Of a DNA stretch of 14,153 nt, positions 1 through 7,850 are shown in pieces. The DNA is from Clostridiales bacterium (GTDB taxonomy: Bacteria; Bacillota; Clostridia; Monoglobales; Monoglobaceae). Every line of letters begins with the position of its first letter. The stretch's first letter is position 1. Made by a program: the position numbers and the translations under genes. The notes under the pieces were generated by a model. The model had not been told where the DNA came from, ran no database searches, and worked only from the letters and a program-made list of their open reading frames with translations. The stretch spans positions 1 to 14,153 of the forward strand of contig JAHZIG010000042.1 of assembly GCA_019419865.1 (NCBI GenBank). Direction: 5' to 3'.

Positions 1-36
1 TGTGATTTTCTTGAAAATTAATCACTACTATATTAT

Positions 37-293
37 ACGAGGGATTAGAGAATAGAGAATAGGCGGTGAAAACGCTTCTGTAGCATTAAAAACGGCGGCT
101 ATAACCGTATAGGAAAACATAGTATTAACCGAGCGCCGATTAAGGATTAGAGATTAGGAATTAGGAGGGCAAAAACGCTTCTGTAGCCGCATAGGAAAAC
201 GGAGTATTCCACTTCCGCAAACGTAACCGTCGGGCGTTAAAGAAAGGAATTTCACCCCCTATTCGCTATTCGCTAATCTCTAATCGCTACGTT
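37..293. repeat. Composite MITE-like foldback repeat, copy 1
   Basis: This is a composite of two copies of the dispersed repeat also found at 2314-2651, 12862-13051 and (decayed) 13400-13516. A truncated first copy (37 to about 146) runs into a second (about 147-293). Each starts with 7-bp units of the form N-GAWTAG, then a conserved inner block (GCGGTGAAAACGCTTCTGTAG, then ATAGGAAAAC, GAGTATTCC and TTCCGC). The right end is built of the complementary heptads and finishes CGCTACGTT. Left and right ends are inverted repeats of each other. No transposase is encoded, so a non-autonomous element is the likeliest reading. The 36 bases before it hold nothing I can identify. Confidence 0.7.
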
Positions 294-304
294 AAGTCAA
301 GTTT

Positions 305-625
305 GGTGACGTTTTTTCCAATTCTTTTATATATATTTTTTTATTATATATTTTATTATTTTTTAAATATTATTTACAGTATTAAAAAAAGAGTCACCTA
401 AGTCACCCAAAACCCAGCAAACTACCGTGAAAACGTTGTTTCTCTGGGTGACTATGTCACCTGTGGGCGTCACCTGACAGTCACCTGAGAGGCTTGAAAC
501 GTCACCCGACAAAAAGCGACGTCACTGACATATGCGACGTTTAATGCAATTGTAATAATGGGAAATTTTGGAAAAGTCACCCAGCGCAGCGCAAAGCCCG
601 TAAAAACGTAATTCCTTGGGTGACT
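305..625. repeat. Cluster of GTCACC motifs with two hairpin repeat units
   Basis: GTCACC occurs on the plus strand at 393, 402, 456, 469, 480, 501 and 576, and its complement GGTGAC at 305, 447 and 619: ten hexamers in about 320 bp. Two units of 53 and 51 bp (401-453 and 575-625) are each bounded by AGTCACCCA and TGGGTGACT, so each can form a 9-bp stem. Their loops are related (CAGC, then AA, then CCGTnAAAACGT). The second stem is followed by a T-run and could end plus-strand transcription. An A+T-rich stretch (about 315-390) precedes the cluster. No gene is evident here, and the function is unknown. Confidence 0.6.
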
Positions 626-677
626 TTTTTTCGCGTGATAATATTCGGAACGCCAAATAGCGACAGCTAAACCGTAC

Positions 678-707
678 AACATAAAAGAGCGGCTGTACCG
701 CCGCTCT
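678..707 (-). terminator. Rho-independent terminator of the glg operon
   Basis: AGAGCGGC (686-693) and GCCGCTCT (700-707) form a perfect 8-bp stem with a 6-nt loop. Read on the minus strand, it is followed by TTTTATGTT. It lies 154 bases beyond the glgA stop codon and is the first convincing terminator downstream of the glycogen genes. Confidence 0.75.
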
Positions 708-860
708 AATAGATATATTATTCTTTATATTCAGATATTTACACTAAATATACGTAATTCAATTACCGCATATCCGTTGGGGTTTTATCCCTCGGCCTTA
801 TAATACGCCGATATTCGGCACATCTCTATATAAGCCGCGCCGCGTTTGCGAGCCTTTGGA

Positions 861-2297
861 TCATTTGCCCAGCAGTCTGTCGTACATAGCCTGGTACTGC
901 TTAGCGGATTCAGTCCAGCTGAAATCCTGCTTAAGCGCGTTTTTAACAAGCCCGTTCCAGACGTTCTTGTCCGCGAAGTAGCCGAGCGCCATACGCACAG
1001 TATACATCATGTCGTGGACCGTATACGGATAGAAGCTGAAGCCGTTGCCCTCGCCGGTGTACTGGTTGTACGGCTGGATCGTGTCCTTAAGGCCGCCCGT
1101 CTCGCGGACGATCGGGATCGTGCCGTAAGCCAAAGAGATTATCTGGCTGAGTCCGCACGGCTCGAACATCGACGGCATCAGGAACATATCGCAGGCCGCG
1201 TATACCTTATGCGCGAGCTCGTTGCTGAACATTATATTCGCCGACATCTTCTTCGGATTGCACCACGCGTTGTGGCGGAACATATTCTCGTACTTGGCCT
1301 CGCCGGTTCCGACGACCACCAGCTCGATATCCATGCTCATAAGTTCGCCCATCGCCGCCGCTATGAGATCGAAACCCTTCTGATCGACAAGACGGGATAT
1401 TATACCTATCATAGCCTTTTCGCCGTCTACCTGAAGGCCAAGCTGCTCCTGAAGGCGGATCTTGTTCTCTTTCTTCTTGTTGAGAACGTTCCGGCCGTCG
1501 AAATTCTCAAAGATATACGGGTCAGTCTTGGGGTTGTATATGCTGTAATCGATACCATTCAGTATACCGAACAGCGACTGCGACCTCGCGCTGAGCAGGC
1601 CGTTCAGCTTCTCGCCGCCGAGCGGGGTCTGTATCTCCTGAGCGTAGGTCGGGCTGACCGTCGAGACGTAGTCCGAATATACTATTCCGCCCTTGAGCAG
1701 GTTCGCGCAGCCGTGGAATTCCAGTTTATCCGGCGTGAAGAACGTCTTGTCCAACGAGAAGAAATCCGAAACTATATCCACTGAATAGATACCCTGATAC
1801 TTGAGGTTGTGGATGGTAAACACCGTCTTTATATCTCTGTAGAAATCGTCCCTTACATAGTAAGCGTTCAGTATTACCGGAACCATGCCCGTCTGCCAGT
1901 CGTGACAGTGGATCACGTCCGGTCTCCAGTCGAGGTGTCTCAGTATCTCCAAAGCCGCCTTATCGAAGAACGCGAAACGCTCGAGGTCGTTCCATTTGTA
2001 CAGATACGGGTCTCCAAAATAATACTCGTTATCGATGAAATAATACGTTACGCCGTCTTTGACAAGCTCAAAAACGCCGCAGTATTTTCTTCTCCAGCTA
2101 AGCGGAACATATATGAAAAACTTAAACTCAAGCTGTTCAACATATTCCTGAGGTATGCATCCGTATTTCGGCATTACGACCCTTACGTCGTCGCCCAGCT
2201 TCGCCAGCGCCGATGGAAGAGAGCCCACGACGTCGCCCAAACCGCCGGTCTTAGCGAATGGCGCAACTTCAGATGAAACCATGTAAATTCTACTCAT
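861..2297 (-). CDS. glgA: Glycogen synthase (ADP-glucose), GlgA
   Basis: GlgA transfers glucose from ADP-glucose to the non-reducing end of an alpha-1,4-glucan in the cytoplasm. The protein is 478 residues, normal for the bacterial GT5 family. It begins MSRIYMVSSEVAPF and carries the ADP-glucose-binding KTGGLGD motif at residues 16-22. The C-terminal GT-B domain has the FEPCGLSQI motif (about 378-386) and RETGGLKDT (398-406), the usual acid/EX7E region. I place the start at the ATG at 2297 because AAAGGAG (2306-2312) is correctly spaced for it; an in-frame TTG at 2315 overlaps that SD and is rejected. It is the last gene of glgB-C-D-A, separated from glgD by two foldback repeats, the nearer of which abuts the SD at 2314. 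Confidence 0.97.
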   Translation of the reverse strand: MSRIYMVSSEVAPFAKTGGLGDVVGSLPSALAKLGDDVRVVMPKYGCIPQEYVEQLEFKFFIYVPLSWRRKYCGVFELVKDGVTYYFIDNEYYFGDPYLYKWNDLERFAFFDKAALEILRHLDWRPDVIHCHDWQTGMVPVILNAYYVRDDFYRDIKTVFTIHNLKYQGIYSVDIVSDFFSLDKTFFTPDKLEFHGCANLLKGGIVYSDYVSTVSPTYAQEIQTPLGGEKLNGLLSARSQSLFGILNGIDYSIYNPKTDPYIFENFDGRNVLNKKKENKIRLQEQLGLQVDGEKAMIGIISRLVDQKGFDLIAAAMGELMSMDIELVVVGTGEAKYENMFRHNAWCNPKKMSANIMFSNELAHKVYAACDMFLMPSMFEPCGLSQIISLAYGTIPIVRETGGLKDTIQPYNQYTGEGNGFSFYPYTVHDMMYTVRMALGYFADKNVWNGLVKNALKQDFSWTESAKQYQAMYDRLLGK

Positions 2298-2313
2298 AAC
2301 ATCTACTCCTTTC

Positions 2314-2497
2314 AACGTAGTATTTAGGTATTAGTAATTAGGGATTAGGCGGTGAAAACGCTTTTGTAGCGTGGAAACGGCTTCTGTAACGTAATAGGAA
2401 AACAGAGTATTCCGTTTCCGCAAACAAAGCTGTTCGGCGTTACACGGGCGAATTTTTGTTTCTACTCCCTAACGCCTATTATCCTAATCCATACGTT
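2314..2497. repeat. MITE-like foldback repeat, copy 2
   Basis: The left end AACGTAG (2314-2320) is followed by heptads ending in TTAG. The inner block matches the other copies (GGCGGTGAAAACGCTT, ATAGGAAAACAGAGTATTCC, TTTCCGC). The right end is a run of complementary heptads finishing ATACGTT. The left end abuts the glgA SD, so the copy must be transcribed in the glg mRNA if glgA is read from the upstream promoter, and could fold there as a long hairpin. Confidence 0.7.
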
Positions 2498-2651
2498 GAT
2501 TAGGCGGTGAAAACGCTTCTTTTGCCGTTTTACGGCCTCTAAACCGTATAGGACTACAGCGTATTCCATTTCCGCAAGCGTTCGCGTTCGGCGTTACAAT
2601 AGCGATTTTTGCCCCTACTCCCTAATACCTACTATCCTAACTCCTATGTTA
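2498..2651. repeat. MITE-like foldback repeat, copy 3, left-truncated
   Basis: This copy is tandem with the preceding one and has a single left heptad (GATTAG) before the shared inner block. Its right-end heptads run to CCTATGTTA, whose last bases are the glgD stop codon (TAA on the minus strand, 2649-2651). Together the two copies occupy the whole 351-bp glgD-glgA interval. Confidence 0.65.
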
Positions 2652-3779
2652 TATAACGGTATTCTTGCCTATTACCATCGGATACGTATCCTGGCCGACA
2701 AGTTTCTTGCCGCTTCTTAGAACTACACCCTTATCGAATATAACGTTCTCGAGCAGGCAGTTGTCCATTATCTCGGAATCCTGCATGATTATGCAGTTCT
2801 CGACCGAAGTTCCTCTGCCGATATGCACGCCTCTGAAGAGTATGCAGTTTTTGACCGAGCCTTCTATTTTACAGCCGTCGGCGATGAACGAGTTCTCGAC
2901 CTCCGCCGTCCTGCTGTATTTCGTGGGAACCGTGTCCTTAATCTTGGTGTAGATCGGGCTGTCGTTGTTTAATCCGAACAGCTCGTCTCTGACCTCTTTC
3001 TTGAGCAGATCGAGGTTGAAGCAATAATAAGACTGTATACTGTCTATCTTTTTCTTATAGCCGTTGAACTCGTACGCCGCAATATTCAGCTTGTTCAGAT
3101 TAGCTATGAATATATCCTTGCTTATGGTGTGATAGCCGTGAGCCATAGCGTCCTCGACCAGCTCCATAAGCAGTTCCCTCTTTATCAGGAACATATGCAT
3201 ATAGGAATAGTTGGACTTCTGTTTTCTCGGATATACGTATATATCCTCGACGTCGCCGTCCTTTACGTCGAGCAGGATATGCCTTTTCAGATCCTTGGTG
3301 GTCAATTCTCCCACTTCGGTGTAGATCAGGGTTATATCCGCCTGTTTTTCCATGTGATATTCAAGCGCCGCGTCGAAGTCTATATTGCATATGGTGTTAC
3401 AGTCGGCGACCAGCATATACTCCTGCTTGCTCTTGTTCAAAAACGGCAGCACGCCCTCGAGCACATCTATCCCGCCGCCGAGCTGCTTTTCGCTCGACTC
3501 GCCCGTGTCTTTAGGCGGAAGTATGTAGAGTCCGTCGTCCTTTCTATCCATATCCCAAGCTTTTCCCGTACCGAGATGGTCGTTAAGCGACTGATAATTA
3601 ACAGGCGTTGTTATACCGACCTTAACTATTCCCGAATTTACCATATTCGAAAGAATAAAATCTATAATCCTGTATCTTCCCCCAACCGGAACGGCCGCCA
3701 GCGAACGCATACTTGTCAGCTCGCCCATGCTTGCTTCCGGATTCTCTGAGAAAATAAGACCTAACATATCATTTTTCAA
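2649..3779 (-). CDS. glgD: GlgD, non-catalytic/regulatory subunit of ADP-glucose pyrophosphorylase
   Basis: GlgD is the Firmicute paralogue of GlgC that forms a hetero-oligomer with it and modulates ADP-glucose synthesis. The nucleotidyltransferase fold is recognisable (VGGRYRIIDFILSNM at about 32-46), but the catalytic signature is degenerate. The N-terminal GGxGxRL loop is replaced by SENPEASMGELTSMRS, and the [10 protein letters not shown] block of GlgC reads ADCNTICNIDF (about 125-135). A left-handed beta-helix of hexapeptide type follows at the C terminus. The length is 376 residues. I prefer the TTG start at 3779: GAGGTG lies six bases upstream and the product then begins MKNDMLGLIF, the usual GlgD start. 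The GTG at 3788 overlaps the SD. The gap to glgC is 26 bases, so the two are surely co-transcribed. Confidence 0.93.
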   Translation of the reverse strand: MKNDMLGLIFSENPEASMGELTSMRSLAAVPVGGRYRIIDFILSNMVNSGIVKVGITTPVNYQSLNDHLGTGKAWDMDRKDDGLYILPPKDTGESSEKQLGGGIDVLEGVLPFLNKSKQEYMLVADCNTICNIDFDAALEYHMEKQADITLIYTEVGELTTKDLKRHILLDVKDGDVEDIYVYPRKQKSNYSYMHMFLIKRELLMELVEDAMAHGYHTISKDIFIANLNKLNIAAYEFNGYKKKIDSIQSYYCFNLDLLKKEVRDELFGLNNDSPIYTKIKDTVPTKYSRTAEVENSFIADGCKIEGSVKNCILFRGVHIGRGTSVENCIIMQDSEIMDNCLLENVIFDKGVVLRSGKKLVGQDTYPMVIGKNTVI

Positions 3780-3805
3780 TGTAATCACCTCATTAAATCA
3801 ATTTA

Positions 3806-5026
3806 TTATTCTATATCCTCAGTAACCATACAGCACGGAGCGATCTCTACGCCGTCGCCGATCTTGATTCCCGGACCGATCAATGTAATGTCGTCTGTGC
3901 AGATTTTTGTATTATAGAATTTATTATTTGCGTTCTCGTTCTCGCTTCCAAGTCTTACGCCCTTGCCTATAACGGCGTCCTGACCGACGATGGACTTAGT
4001 TACCACGGCGTCCTCGCCTATTACCGCGCCCGGCATGATTATCGAATCCTTAATGGTCGCGCCTTCGCATATCGTAACCCCTTCAAAGAGCACCGAATGT
4101 TCGACCGAGCCGTATATCTCGCAGCCCTCGGTGGTATAGCTGTTCTTTATGCGTCCGGTCTCGCCTACGTACTGAGGCGGCTTGACCGGGTTCTTGCTGA
4201 ATATCTTCCACGAGTCGTCGTCCAAGTCGCAGCCCGGGTTCTCCTCGAGAAGCTCCATATTCGCCTCCCAAAGGCTCTGTATCGTTCCGACGTCTTTCCA
4301 GTATCCCTCGAATCTGTGAGCGATCAGCTTTAATCCGTCGCCGAGCATTTTCGGGATGATGTTTTTGCCGAAATCGTTGTCCGAATTGGGGTCGTTCTCG
4401 TCGTCCGTCAAATACTTGCGCAGAACTTCCCAGCTGAAGCAGTAAACTCCCATCGACGCCAGATTGCTCTTCGGCTCCGCCGGCTTCTCCTCAAACTCGA
4501 TTATATTCATATCGTCGTCGGTGTTCATAATGCCGAATCTCGACGCCTCGTCCCACGGCACCTCTATGACCGCTATGGTCGCGTCCGCGTTGGCCTTTTT
4601 ATGAGCCTGGACCATCTTGTTATAGTCCATCTTATATATGTGATCTCCGGACAGGATAACTACGTATTTGGGATTGAACTGAGCGATAAAGCTCAAATTC
4701 TGGTAGATAGCGTTAGCCGTGCCCTTGTACCATTCGCCCTTTTCCGCAGAGGTATACGGCGGGAGCACGAAAACGCCGCCGTTCGTTCTGTCAAGATCCC
4801 ACGACTGACCGCTTGCGATATATGTATTCAGCTCGAGCGGCTGGTACTGAGTGAGAACTCCGACCGCGTCTATGCCCGAGTGAGTACAATTGCTGAGCGG
4901 AAAATCAATGATCCTGTATTTGCCCCCAAAAGGAACCGCAGGCTTAGCTACATGCTTGGTCAGAATACCTAAACGGCTGCCCTGACCTCCGGCAAGGATC
5001 ATCGCAACGCATTCTTTTGATTTCAT
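3806..5026 (-). CDS. glgC: Glucose-1-phosphate adenylyltransferase, GlgC (catalytic)
   Basis: GlgC makes ADP-glucose and pyrophosphate from ATP and glucose-1-phosphate, the committing step of glycogen synthesis. The 406-residue protein has the intact pyrophosphorylase loop [13 protein letters not shown] (11-23), [19 protein letters not shown] (28-46), the metal-binding [10 protein letters not shown] (126-135), the glucose-1-phosphate region EFEEKP (177-182) and YWKDVGT (242-248). Hexapeptide-repeat beta-helix segments such as [16 protein letters not shown] follow. The ATG at 5026 is chosen because AGGAGGAG precedes it at good spacing; the in-frame upstream TTG at 5044 would sit across that SD. 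It lies between glgB and glgD in one operon. Confidence 0.97.
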   Translation of the reverse strand: MKSKECVAMILAGGQGSRLGILTKHVAKPAVPFGGKYRIIDFPLSNCTHSGIDAVGVLTQYQPLELNTYIASGQSWDLDRTNGGVFVLPPYTSAEKGEWYKGTANAIYQNLSFIAQFNPKYVVILSGDHIYKMDYNKMVQAHKKANADATIAVIEVPWDEASRFGIMNTDDDMNIIEFEEKPAEPKSNLASMGVYCFSWEVLRKYLTDDENDPNSDNDFGKNIIPKMLGDGLKLIAHRFEGYWKDVGTIQSLWEANMELLEENPGCDLDDDSWKIFSKNPVKPPQYVGETGRIKNSYTTEGCEIYGSVEHSVLFEGVTICEGATIKDSIIMPGAVIGEDAVVTKSIVGQDAVIGKGVRLGSENENANNKFYNTKICTDDITLIGPGIKIGDGVEIAPCCMVTEDIE

Positions 5027-5044
5027 TTTTATCTCCTCCTGCAC

Positions 5045-5072
5045 GCGTTAAAATGTATTTTTATCTTAACGC
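5045..5072 (-). promoter_or_regulatory. Inverted repeat in the glgB-glgC gap, just upstream of the glgC SD
   Basis: GCGTTAA (5045-5051) and TTAACGC (5066-5072) are perfect 7-bp arms around a 14-base A+T-rich loop in the 116-bp glgB-glgC interval, ending a few bases before the glgC SD. It could be an mRNA processing or stability hairpin, or an operator. It is not a convincing terminator because no T-run follows on the minus strand. Confidence 0.35.
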
Positions 5073-5142
5073 ATTTATATTAAATTTTTATTCAGCTTCT
5101 TTAAGCTTTAGTTTAAATATATTAAATCTATATTAATTTTAT

Positions 5143-7320
5143 TTATTCTTTTTCCTCTTTACCGGCGCCCTTGTCGGCTTCTTCCTTCTTCGCCTTGAGA
5201 ATCGCCAGATCCTCCGCCGCGATAACGTCGTCGTTTCTGCTCGCCGCTATCGTATGATTGGAGTTTTTCTGTATCTTAGCGCTCTCGTCCGCGGCTTCTT
5301 TGGCCGCGGTCTCCGTCTTTTTCGCCGCGTCTTTCTTGGCCGCGCCGGCGCTCTTCTTTCTGTGCTTTACCGTAGGCGGCAGTTTTTCCATATACAGCGC
5401 GGTAAGCGGCGGCATGAACACCTCTATCGAAAACGGCTGGCCGTCGCACTCTTCGTCTATCGCGTGGTACGTCCGCGTTCCCTTTCCGTCGCCGCCGTAT
5501 TTCGCGGCGTTGGAGTTGAATATTACCTTATAGTCGCCGTCCTCCGGAACGCCTATGGTATACTTCTCTCTCGCCACCGGCGTGAAGTTGAGCGCCACGA
5601 GTATCTCTTCCTTCTGATCCTTGGACATCCTCATATACGCCAGGATACTGTTGGACGCGTCCTCGGCCTTGAGCCACTTAAAGCCTTTCCACTCTCCGCC
5701 AAGCTCGCGCTCTATCTCGTAGAACGACCTTCTGTCCTGATAGAAATGTCCGAGATCGGCCGAATATCTCCACATCTTCTGATGCGCCTCGTATTCCTCG
5801 AGACACCAGTCGAGCTGCTCGGCGTAACGCCATTCGACGAACTGTCCGAACTCGCCGCCCATAAACAGCAGTTTCTTGCCCGGGTGCGAATACATAAACG
5901 CGTACAGCAGTCTCAGCTGCGCGAATTTCTCCTCGTACGTTCCCCACATCTTATCGATAAGGCTCCTCTTGCCGTGAACCACCTCGTCGTGCGAGAGCGC
6001 GAGTATATAGTTTTCGGCGAAAGCGTACATCATCGGGAAGGTCAGCCTGCCGTGATTGCCCTTTCTAAACAGCGGGTCGCACTGCATATAGTCCAAAACA
6101 TCGTGCATCCAGCCCATGTTCCACTTGAAGTTGAAACCGAGTCCGCCCTCGTGAGCCGACTGCGTAACTCCGCCCCACGCCGTGGACTCCTCGGCTATCA
6201 TCAGCACGTTGGGGAATCTTTCAAACATCGATTTGTTGAGCTGCTGCAGGAACTTGATCGCCTCGAGGTTCTCCTTGCCGCCATATTTGTTCGGCAGCCA
6301 TTCGCCGTCGTTGCGGTTGTAATCCAAGTAGAGCATACTCGATACCGCGTCCACTCTGAGTCCGTCGAAGTGGTATTCGCTCACCCAGAACAGGGCGTTG
6401 GAGATGAGGAACGACCAGACCTCGGTCTTCGTCCAGTCGAAGACCAGCGTGCCCCACTCCTTGTGCTCTCCGAGTCTGCTGTCCGGGTGCTCGAAGAGAC
6501 ACTCGCCGTCAAACTTAGCGAGAGCGTAGGCGTCGCGCGGGAAATGCGCCGGCACCCAGTCCATTATAACGCCTATGTCGTTCTTGTGACATTGGTCTAT
6601 AAAATACTTAAGATCCGCCGGCTTGCCGAACCTTGAATTCGCGCTGTAATAGCCGGTCACCTGATAGCCCCAAGAGCCGTCGTACGGGTACTCCGCAAGC
6701 GGCATGACCTCTATGTGGGTATATCCCATCTTCTTTATATACGGTATCAGCTCCTCGGCCATCTCCCTGTAGCTGAGATAGGTCCCGTCGTCGTGCGTCT
6801 TCCAGGACGCGAAGTGCATTTCGTAAATATTTATCGGCTTGTCGTAAGGCTCGGTCTTGGACCGCTTTCTGATCCACTCGCCGTCCTCCCATTCGTAGCT
6901 CAGGTCGGCCGTGACCGACGCGTTCGCGGGTCTCACCTCGCTGTAGAACGCGAACGGATCCGCCTTTAAGATTATATCTCCCCGGCTGGTCTCTATGCTG
7001 AACTTATAGCACTGTCCTTCGGTCGCGCCCTCTATAAAGGCCTCCCATATGCCGAAATTTACGTGCTTATACATATAACCGCGTCTTCTGTCCCAGCCGT
7101 TGGCGTCGCAGACCACCGACACCGATTTCGCGTGAGGCGCCCAAACCGCGAAGAGGTAACCCTCCTTCCCGTCGAACGACGTGCATTTATGCGCGCCGAG
7201 CATACGGTACGCTTCGTAATTAACGCCCTTATTGAATAAGTACATAGGCGCGTCGTCTATATACGTGCCCGCGTCTCTCTTTAATTCGCTGTCATGTTTC
7301 TTGGGTTCTAATTTCTTCAT
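5143..7320 (-). CDS. glgB: 1,4-alpha-glucan branching enzyme, GlgB, with an unusual charged C-terminal tail
   Basis: GlgB (GH13) cuts alpha-1,4 chains and reattaches them as alpha-1,6 branches. The 725-residue protein has a CBM48 domain (FAVWAPHAKSVSVV about 57-70), then a GH13 barrel. The nucleophile is D324 in GLRVDAVSS, the acid/base E377 in MIAEEST and the third carboxylate D445 in LSHDEVVHGK. MGGEFGQFVEW follows at about 487-497. The all-beta C-terminal domain ends at PPLTALYMEKL (637-647), where GlgB proteins normally stop. Here about 75 more residues follow, rich in Lys, Ala, Glu and Asp (KKSAGAAKKDAAKK at about 654), predicted disordered by composition. The start ATG has AGGAG upstream. 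It is the first gene of the glg operon, behind a long leader. Confidence 0.97.
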   Translation of the reverse strand: MKKLEPKKHDSELKRDAGTYIDDAPMYLFNKGVNYEAYRMLGAHKCTSFDGKEGYLFAVWAPHAKSVSVVCDANGWDRRRGYMYKHVNFGIWEAFIEGATEGQCYKFSIETSRGDIILKADPFAFYSEVRPANASVTADLSYEWEDGEWIRKRSKTEPYDKPINIYEMHFASWKTHDDGTYLSYREMAEELIPYIKKMGYTHIEVMPLAEYPYDGSWGYQVTGYYSANSRFGKPADLKYFIDQCHKNDIGVIMDWVPAHFPRDAYALAKFDGECLFEHPDSRLGEHKEWGTLVFDWTKTEVWSFLISNALFWVSEYHFDGLRVDAVSSMLYLDYNRNDGEWLPNKYGGKENLEAIKFLQQLNKSMFERFPNVLMIAEESTAWGGVTQSAHEGGLGFNFKWNMGWMHDVLDYMQCDPLFRKGNHGRLTFPMMYAFAENYILALSHDEVVHGKRSLIDKMWGTYEEKFAQLRLLYAFMYSHPGKKLLFMGGEFGQFVEWRYAEQLDWCLEEYEAHQKMWRYSADLGHFYQDRRSFYEIERELGGEWKGFKWLKAEDASNSILAYMRMSKDQKEEILVALNFTPVAREKYTIGVPEDGDYKVIFNSNAAKYGGDGKGTRTYHAIDEECDGQPFSIEVFMPPLTALYMEKLPPTVKHRKKSAGAAKKDAAKKTETAAKEAADESAKIQKNSNHTIAASRNDDVIAAEDLAILKAKKEEADKGAGKEEKE

Positions 7321-7572
7321 AATGATTTCTCCTAAAGCTATGCTTGATTTATACTTATGTCCAACAATGTTCTATATCCGATTAAACGGCAAACGTCCGA
7401 CATATTCAACGTGTGCGTTAAGAACGCCGCGCCTGCGGTTCGAGCGCCGTAGTTTGCCGATGCAGCGTCGTATGCAAATCTTTTCACGGTAACAATTGGG
7501 ATCATTACTCTGTGTGGGATCATATTTTTATACTTTCTTTTAAATCAAAATAAACTTTTATATATATTAAAC
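7321..7572 (-). promoter_or_regulatory. Long structured 5' leader of the glg operon
   Basis: From the predicted transcription start near 7572 to the glgB ATG are about 250 untranslated bases. CGGCAAAC and GTTTGCCG (7452-7459 and 7387-7394 on the plus strand) close a perfect 8-bp stem around a ~57-nt interior. Smaller hairpins lie inside (GCGTT/AACGC and CCGC/GCGG). AAGC/GCTT can fold directly before the SD. The shape resembles a multi-branched cis-regulatory RNA, but I do not recognise a known riboswitch class. A possible 61-codon frame here (7338-7523) has no good SD and I do not call it. Confidence 0.4.
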
Positions 7573-7578
7573 AATTTC

Positions 7579-7607
7579 ATTGTATCATAATCAAGATTTT
7601 TTGTCCA
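7579..7607 (-). promoter_or_regulatory. Promoter of the glg operon
   Basis: On the minus strand, TGGACA (7602-7607) and TACAAT (7579-7584) are separated by exactly 17 bp. That is five of six matches to each sigma-A hexamer. Transcription would begin near 7572. Confidence 0.65.
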
Positions 7608-7626
7608 TTTTAATTCCACATAAAGT

Positions 7627-7655
7627 TGCACAAATTTATTTTAAAAAATTGTGCA
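7627..7655. promoter_or_regulatory. Spaced dyad TGCACAA-N15-TTGTGCA upstream of the glg promoter
   Basis: Perfect 7-bp arms (7627-7633 and 7649-7655) have centres 22 bp apart, about two helical turns. The dyad centre lies about 69 bp upstream of the predicted glg transcription start. The position suits a dimeric activator. It could alternatively be a weak hairpin, but no gene ends here on either strand. Confidence 0.4.
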
Positions 7656-7711
7656 TTATATCGTAGTCGGATCTCAGAACAAAACATATTTTTAGGCGTA
7701 ATTGTCTTTTT

Positions 7712-7751
7712 AAGGCGCTCCGCGGCGAAATCCGCGGCTCGCTCTCGCCTT
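7712..7751. other. Strong G+C-rich hairpin in the rdgB-glgB interval
   Basis: CCGCGG (7720-7725) and CCGCGG (7732-7737) pair around a 6-nt loop, extended by AAGGCG/CGCCTT at the outside (7712-7717 and 7746-7751). On the plus strand a short TTTTAT follows, so it could terminate plus-strand transcription, but no plus-strand gene leads into it. The rest of the 7656-7803 interval shows nothing else I can name. Confidence 0.4.
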
Positions 7752-7803
7752 TTATCATAGCCGAAAAAACGGAAACAAAACCTGCCGAACTTAAAACCGG
7801 TCG

Positions 7804-7843
7804 ATATAAAACCGCCGCCGAAACCGCAAAAGACCGGCGGCGG
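7804..7843 (-). terminator. Rho-independent terminator after the diphosphatase gene
   Basis: CCGCCGCCG (minus-strand reading) pairs with CGGCGGCGG over 9 perfect bp (7835-7843 with 7812-7820), followed by TTTTATAT. It begins 8 bases past the stop codon and separates the rsmA operon from glg. Confidence 0.8.
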
Positions 7844-7850
7844 ACTCGTC

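Noticed and set aside
11..39. A possible plus-strand promoter TTGAAA-17-TATACG at the window start
   Set aside because: It reads only into the foldback repeat with no gene behind it, and the -10 is poor; A+T-rich sequence gives such matches by chance.
305..625. The GTCACC repeats as integron attC sites, a CRISPR array or plasmid iterons
   Set aside because: There is no GTTRRRY/RYYYAAC core, spacing is irregular, there are no equal-length repeats with unique spacers, and no integrase, Cas or Rep gene is in the window.
470..682. A 70-codon minus-strand frame in the region downstream of glgA
   Set aside because: It runs through the GTCACC cluster and the hairpin unit, has no SD before its ATG, and the translation has no recognisable domain or clear composition of a real protein.
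5254..6636. A 460-codon plus-strand frame opposite glgB (and a similar 312-codon frame at 846-1784 opposite glgA)
   Set aside because: Both are fully antisense to well-supported genes, lack SD sites, and are rich in Arg/Val/Leu as expected from the complement of GC-biased codons.
7338..7523. A 61-codon frame in the glg leader that could be a leader peptide
   Set aside because: There is no convincing SD, it shows no run of regulatory codons, and its bases are better explained by paired RNA structure. I keep the region as a leader only.
7627..7655. The TGCACAA dyad as a CRP or LacI-type operator
   Set aside because: It matches neither the TGTGA-N6-TCACA CRP consensus nor a short-spaced LacI operator. 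I report only the dyad.
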